A DNA stretch of 64,000 bases from Lachnospiraceae bacterium (GTDB lineage Bacteria > Bacillota > Clostridia > Lachnospirales > Lachnospiraceae). The position numbers and the translations under genes are program-made. The notes under the pieces are model-generated. The model searched no databases and had not been told where the DNA came from. It saw nothing but the letters and a program-made list of their open reading frames with translations. Below are positions 60,517 to 64,000 of the stretch, piece by piece. The number at the start of each line of letters is the position of its first letter. The first letter of the stretch is position 1. The stretch lies in NCBI GenBank assembly GCA_910575255.1, contig CAJTEM010000002.1, positions 186,001-250,000 on the forward strand, read 5' to 3'.

Positions 60517-61185
60517 ATGTCATTTATCAGTATGTTCGATGTCCTGGGCCCCAACATGGTGGGTCCCTCCAGTTCTCACACAGCAGGAGCCTGCTCCATT
60601 GCCCTGATTGCCCGGAAAATGCTGGGCGAGCCTGTCCGCCAGGTAGAGTTCACCCTCTACGGCTCCTTTGCCAAAACCTATCGGGGCCATGGCACAGACC
60701 GGGCGCTCTTAGGCGGCATCATGGGCTTTTCCACCGATGACGAGCGGATCCCGGAAGCATACACCCTGGCCGATGCCCAGGGAATCACCTGCCATTTTTC
60801 CTACAACCACACGGAGACAGAGGTTCATCCCAACACGGTAGATATCCAGCTGACGGGAACGCAGGGACATGCCTTTTCCCTGCGGGGGGAATCCATCGGC
60901 GGCGGGAAGATCCGCATCTCCCGCATCAACGGAATAGCCGTGGATTTCTCCGGCGATTATAATACTCTGATCGTGGTGCACAAAGACCGCATCGGCATGG
61001 CTGCCCACATTACCCGGTGCTTAAGCGAGGGCATGGTAAATATTGCCTTCATGCGTCTCTTCCGGGAAGCCAAGGGCGACAAAGCCTACAGCATCGTAGA
61101 ATTTGACGGTGCCCTGTCTGAGGACGTGCAGCAGAAAATCAAAGAAAAGCAAGACGTAGATCAGGTAATGGTCATCCGCATTTAG
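60517..61185 (+). CDS. sdaAB: L-serine dehydratase, beta subunit
   Basis: 222 aa. Begins MSFISMFDVLGPNMVGPSSS, the diagnostic N-terminus of the beta subunit. The C-terminal ACT domain (about 145-222) starts LIVVHKDRIGMAAHITRCLS. With SdaAA it deaminates L-serine to pyruvate and ammonia using an oxygen-labile [4Fe-4S] cluster. Start at ATG 60517 after GAGGAA. Confidence 0.95.
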   Translation: MSFISMFDVLGPNMVGPSSSHTAGACSIALIARKMLGEPVRQVEFTLYGSFAKTYRGHGTDRALLGGIMGFSTDDERIPEAYTLADAQGITCHFSYNHTETEVHPNTVDIQLTGTQGHAFSLRGESIGGGKIRISRINGIAVDFSGDYNTLIVVHKDRIGMAAHITRCLSEGMVNIAFMRLFREAKGDKAYSIVEFDGALSEDVQQKIKEKQDVDQVMVIRI

Positions 61186-61521
61186 AAAACTGAAGGCTTG
61201 GGAAACATTGATTTCCTGGCCGGTGAAGCACAGCGGTACATGACGTTTCGGCTTTGTGAGGAAGCACTCATCGGCAGAGAACCTACAGCAACGTCCTCCG
61301 CTTCTGTAAACCAGTACTACGGTACTGAAAGTCCCTTGTGCAAATATTTCGATTCATTTTCCCGATTGCACAAGTCCAGAATACTCAGCGTAGCCCGCTG
61401 CATCTCCGTTTCTGAACTTGCACACTCGAAAAAATATCCTCGAAAATTTATACAGGTACTTCATACGCAGGTACTTCAAATACGTAGTACCAAGAATTTA
61501 TCATACAAGGAGAAAAATAAA
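61186..61521. other. Repeat-filled gap between the two serine dehydratase genes
   Basis: 336 bases without a gene. A MITE-like element (61314-61490) has ends GTACTAC/GTAGTAC and inner blocks GATTGCAC, CAGCGTAGC and GCACACTCG as in the elements at 30713 and 33228. The segment before it (61225-61290, GAAGCACAGCGG ... GCACTCATCGG) looks like a second, worn copy. Confidence 0.65.
61314..61490. mobile_element. MITE-like palindromic element, third copy (177 bp)
   Basis: Starts GTACTACGGTACTGAAAG and ends TTCAAATACGTAGTAC; central stem-loop with CAGCGTAGCCCGCTGC. Shares its core with the elements at 30713-30870 and 33228-33384, though the ends have diverged. Confidence 0.6.
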
Positions 61522-62391
61522 ATGGATTTCAAGAATGCAGCAGAACTGCTCACTCTTTGCGAGAAGGAAAAATGTCCGATTTCCGAGATTATGAAACGCC
61601 GGGAATGTGATCTGGCAGAGACCACCATGGAGAAGGTGGAGGCGCGGATGCGCAAGGCCCTTTCCATTATGAGAAAATCCTCCTCAGAGCCTCTCACCAG
61701 CCCCCGCCGCTCCATGGGCGGGCTCTTAGGCGGGGAGGCGCAGCTGGTAGAGAGGCACCGGCAGGAGGGAAAATCTGTCTGCGGGAACGTGCTCTCCCGG
61801 GCTGTGGCCTATGCGATGGGGGTGCTGGAGGTGAACAGTTCCATGGGACTGATCGTGGCGGCCCCCACTGCCGGCTCCTCCGGGGTGGTTCCCGGAGTTT
61901 TCCTGGCTCTTCAAAAGGAGCATGGCAGTTCTGATGAAGAGTTGTTGGCCGCCCTGTACAATTCCAGCGCCGTCGGCTTTCTGGCCATGCGCAATGCCTC
62001 GGTGGCCGGTGCGGTCGGCGGATGCCAGGCCGAAGTGGGAGTGGCTTCCGCCATGGCCGCCTCGGGAGCCGTGGAGTTGATGGGCGGCACCCCGGCTCAG
62101 TGCCTGGATGCGGCCTCCACCGCGCTGATGAACCTGTTGGGGCTGGTCTGTGACCCGGTGGGAGGGCTGGTGGAGTACCCCTGCCAGTACCGCAATGCCA
62201 TCGGTGTCGCCAATGCCCTGACAGCGGCGGAACTGGCCTTAAGCGGGGTGAAGCAGCTGATTCCCTTTGACGAGATGCTGGCCGCCATGTACCACGTGGG
62301 GCGGCGGCTGGCGCCGGAATTTAAGGAGACTGCCATGGGCGGGTGCGCCACAACTCCCTCAGGCTGCAAAGCCTGCCAAGGCTGTGGTTAA
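61522..62391 (+). CDS. sdaAA: L-serine dehydratase, iron-sulfur alpha subunit
   Basis: 289 aa. Family blocks: SMGLIVAAPTAGSSGVVPGV (substrate-binding Ser/Thr), GGCQAEVGVASAMAA, CDPVGGLVEYPCQYRN, and the C-terminal cysteines in GGCATTPSGCKACQGCG for the catalytic [4Fe-4S] cluster. AAGGAG precedes ATG 61522. Partner of SdaAB; the gap between them is caused by repeat DNA. Confidence 0.95.
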   Translation: MDFKNAAELLTLCEKEKCPISEIMKRRECDLAETTMEKVEARMRKALSIMRKSSSEPLTSPRRSMGGLLGGEAQLVERHRQEGKSVCGNVLSRAVAYAMGVLEVNSSMGLIVAAPTAGSSGVVPGVFLALQKEHGSSDEELLAALYNSSAVGFLAMRNASVAGAVGGCQAEVGVASAMAASGAVELMGGTPAQCLDAASTALMNLLGLVCDPVGGLVEYPCQYRNAIGVANALTAAELALSGVKQLIPFDEMLAAMYHVGRRLAPEFKETAMGGCATTPSGCKACQGCG

Positions 62392-62544
62392 TTTTCCGTA
62401 ACCGTTCAGATAAACCCTGGCTCCATAACTGTTGCAATTTTCCAACATTTTTTACCAGTTTTTCTTGTCTTTTCATGCTCTCTGAAGTAAAATCTCTTTA
62501 AAGACCGGCAGCACAAAGAATATTGGATTCATGGAGGCATCAAA

Positions 62545-64000
62545 ATGGCAGTCATCGGAATTGATCTTGGAACTACTAACAGTCTGGCATGTGTCTGCCA
62601 GAACGGCAAACCGGTCCTCATCCCTAATCCCTTAGGACAGGTTCTGACTCCCAGCGTTGTCAGCATGGATGAGGATGGCAGGATCCTGGTAGGCTCTGTG
62701 GCAAAAGAACGGCTTATCTCCCATCCGGAGGCCTCTGCTGCCTCCTTCAAACGTTATATGGGAACCAATCGGGTATTTATGCTGGCCGGACAGGAATTCA
62801 CTCCCCAGGAACTCTCCTCCTTTGTCCTGCGGCAGTTAAAGGAGGACGCGGAGCGTTTTCTGAAAGAGGAGGTGACGGAAGCCGTCATCAGTGTTCCGGC
62901 GTATTTTAACGATCACCAGCGTTACGCCACCAAGGAAGCCGGCAGACTGGCTGGCCTTCACGTAGAGCGGCTGGTCAATGAACCATCTGCTGCCGCTCTG
63001 GCCGCCAGCCGGATAAGCGGGGAAGAGGAGGGCAGCTATCTGATATTCGACTTTGGAGGCGGGACATTGGATGTGTCTGTTGTGGATTACTTTGACAATG
63101 TGATCGAGATCATTGCCGTCAGCGGTGACAACCGGTTAGGCGGCGATGACTTTGATGAAATCATTGCCCGCAGATTCTGCTCCCTGCAACAGATGAATTA
63201 TGACGACCTGGACTCATTCCAACGGTATTCTCTCCTGCGTCTGGCCGAAGACTGCAAGCGGAAGCTGACCGGCCAGAACGAGGCCGAGCTACTGTGGGAG
63301 TCCGAAGACAAGAGAATCACCCTGACCAATGTGGAACTGGCAGAGCTGTGCCAGGGGATTTTTGACCGCATCAGCCAGGTGATATCTGCTGCCTTAAGAG
63401 ACAGCGGCCGGACTGCCGGAGATCCCTGTCAGGTGGTCCTGGCAGGAGGCTCCTCGAAAATGCCGGTCATTTCCTTCTACCTGCAGACCTTTTTCAAACG
63501 GAAGCCCTGCATCATCGCTTCTCCGGATGAGGTGGTTGCCATGGGTGCGGGAATCTATGCCGGAATCAAAGAACGCCAGGAGGATATCCAGGATCTGGTG
63601 CTGACCGATATCTGCCCCTTTACCCTGGGAACCGATGTGGTGAACCGTTCGGACACAGACAACCCCATTCTGTCGCCAATCATCGAGCGCAACAGTATCC
63701 TCCCCTGTTCCAAAACCCAGTATTATACCAACAGCTACAATGGCCAGTCCCACATCAGCATTGGTATCTTTCAGGGGGAAGCCTATTATTGCCGTGACAA
63801 CATCAAGCTGGGCGCCATAGAGATGGACATCCTGCCGCTTCCCGCCGGGCAGGCCCACATTGAGGTATGCTTTTCCTATGACATCAACGGAATCTTAGAG
63901 GTTGAGGTGACCGACCATGATAAAAAACAGATCCGGAAAAAGGTGCTGACCAGTGACTGCTTCCGAATGTCAGAAAGCGAGTTCAACACGCGGCTGGAGG
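62545..64000 (+). CDS. Hsp70 family chaperone, HscC-like (partial, runs off the window)
   Basis: At least 485 aa. Nucleotide-binding domain with phosphate-1 VIGIDLGTTNSLACV, VPAYFNDHQRYATKEAGRLA, phosphate-2 FDFGGGTLDVSVV and the adenosine motif VVLAGGSSKMP. The substrate-binding part starts near DICPFTLGTDVV. It lacks the longer regions of DnaK and fits the shorter HscC/DnaK-like branch. GGAGG stands 7 bases before ATG 62545. No dnaJ or grpE is next to it in the window, so its partner is unknown. Confidence 0.9.
   Translation, partial: MAVIGIDLGTTNSLACVCQNGKPVLIPNPLGQVLTPSVVSMDEDGRILVGSVAKERLISHPEASAASFKRYMGTNRVFMLAGQEFTPQELSSFVLRQLKEDAERFLKEEVTEAVISVPAYFNDHQRYATKEAGRLAGLHVERLVNEPSAAALAASRISGEEEGSYLIFDFGGGTLDVSVVDYFDNVIEIIAVSGDNRLGGDDFDEIIARRFCSLQQMNYDDLDSFQRYSLLRLAEDCKRKLTGQNEAELLWESEDKRITLTNVELAELCQGIFDRISQVISAALRDSGRTAGDPCQVVLAGGSSKMPVISFYLQTFFKRKPCIIASPDEVVAMGAGIYAGIKERQEDIQDLVLTDICPFTLGTDVVNRSDTDNPILSPIIERNSILPCSKTQYYTNSYNGQSHISIGIFQGEAYYCRDNIKLGAIEMDILPLPAGQAHIEVCFSYDINGILEVEVTDHDKKQIRKKVLTSDCFRMSESEFNTRLE

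Overview
The window is chromosomal DNA of an anaerobic Firmicute, most likely a gut member of the Lachnospiraceae. This rests on an [FeFe]-hydrogenase maturase gene (hydF), an oxygen-sensitive two-subunit iron-sulfur L-serine dehydratase, an anaerobic ribonucleotide reductase activase, strong AGGAGG ribosome binding sites, moderate GC in the core genes, and dispersed palindromic repeats of a kind I associate with that family. I saw no rRNA, tRNA or CRISPR array.

Bases 1-23,900 are mostly ordinary metabolism. On the minus strand: hydF followed by a sulfonate/nitrate-type ABC permease and ATPase; a tripartite tricarboxylate transporter (tctC-tctB-tctA) coupled to a sulfatase and a ROK regulator; an amino-sugar cluster (nagB-like, nagA, a Gfo/Idh dehydrogenase, yaaA); a two-component system; and a second sulfonate/nitrate-type ABC operon divergent from a LacI-type regulator. 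Then come an aldose-1-epimerase-like gene, nrdG, and a lone bioB under a clear BirA-type operator.

Bases 23,900-36,900 are a scrambled accessory region full of gene remains and foldback repeats. Two decayed RpiR regulators, scraps of a DMT transporter, a possible class II aldolase and a DUF1537 four-carbon sugar-acid kinase suggest a dead sugar-acid catabolic locus. There is also an ECF sigma/RsgI-like anti-sigma pair, a small Asp/Cys-rich secreted protein, a MarR regulator overlapping a MATE gene broken by a 158-bp element with a CTAG duplication, a DUF134-NifX fusion regulator, remnants of an acyltransferase and an AraC gene joined by another copy of that element, and an intact MATE pump with an AraC-GNAT regulator.

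Bases 37,100-42,030 hold a pRiA4b ORF-3-like protein, a MutT-type Nudix hydrolase, a large lipoprotein and an unrecognised gene. An internally deleted ISLre2-type element (42,281-43,599) follows.

Bases 43,600-57,600 are a visibly AT-rich defence island, one minus-strand operon read from about 57,540 down to 43,851: a 615-aa protein of unknown function, BrxP (PAPS-reductase-like with a ferredoxin-type cluster), BrxC (large P-loop ATPase), PglZ, a short BrxL-like ATPase, a 70-aa zinc-ribbon protein and a NifS-type cysteine desulfurase. BrxP/BrxC/PglZ/BrxL is the type 4 BREX set. The co-transcribed desulfurase and the lack of a DNA methyltransferase suggest a sulfur-based rather than methyl-based self mark. 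The 615-aa protein, the zinc ribbon and the short BrxL are the least explained parts and the best candidates for something new.

Bases 57,600-64,000 return to ordinary genes: a frameshifted Rpn-type nuclease, a SAM methyltransferase, a LysR regulator divergent from sdaAB-sdaAA (separated by a repeat element), and an HscC-like Hsp70 gene that runs off the end.
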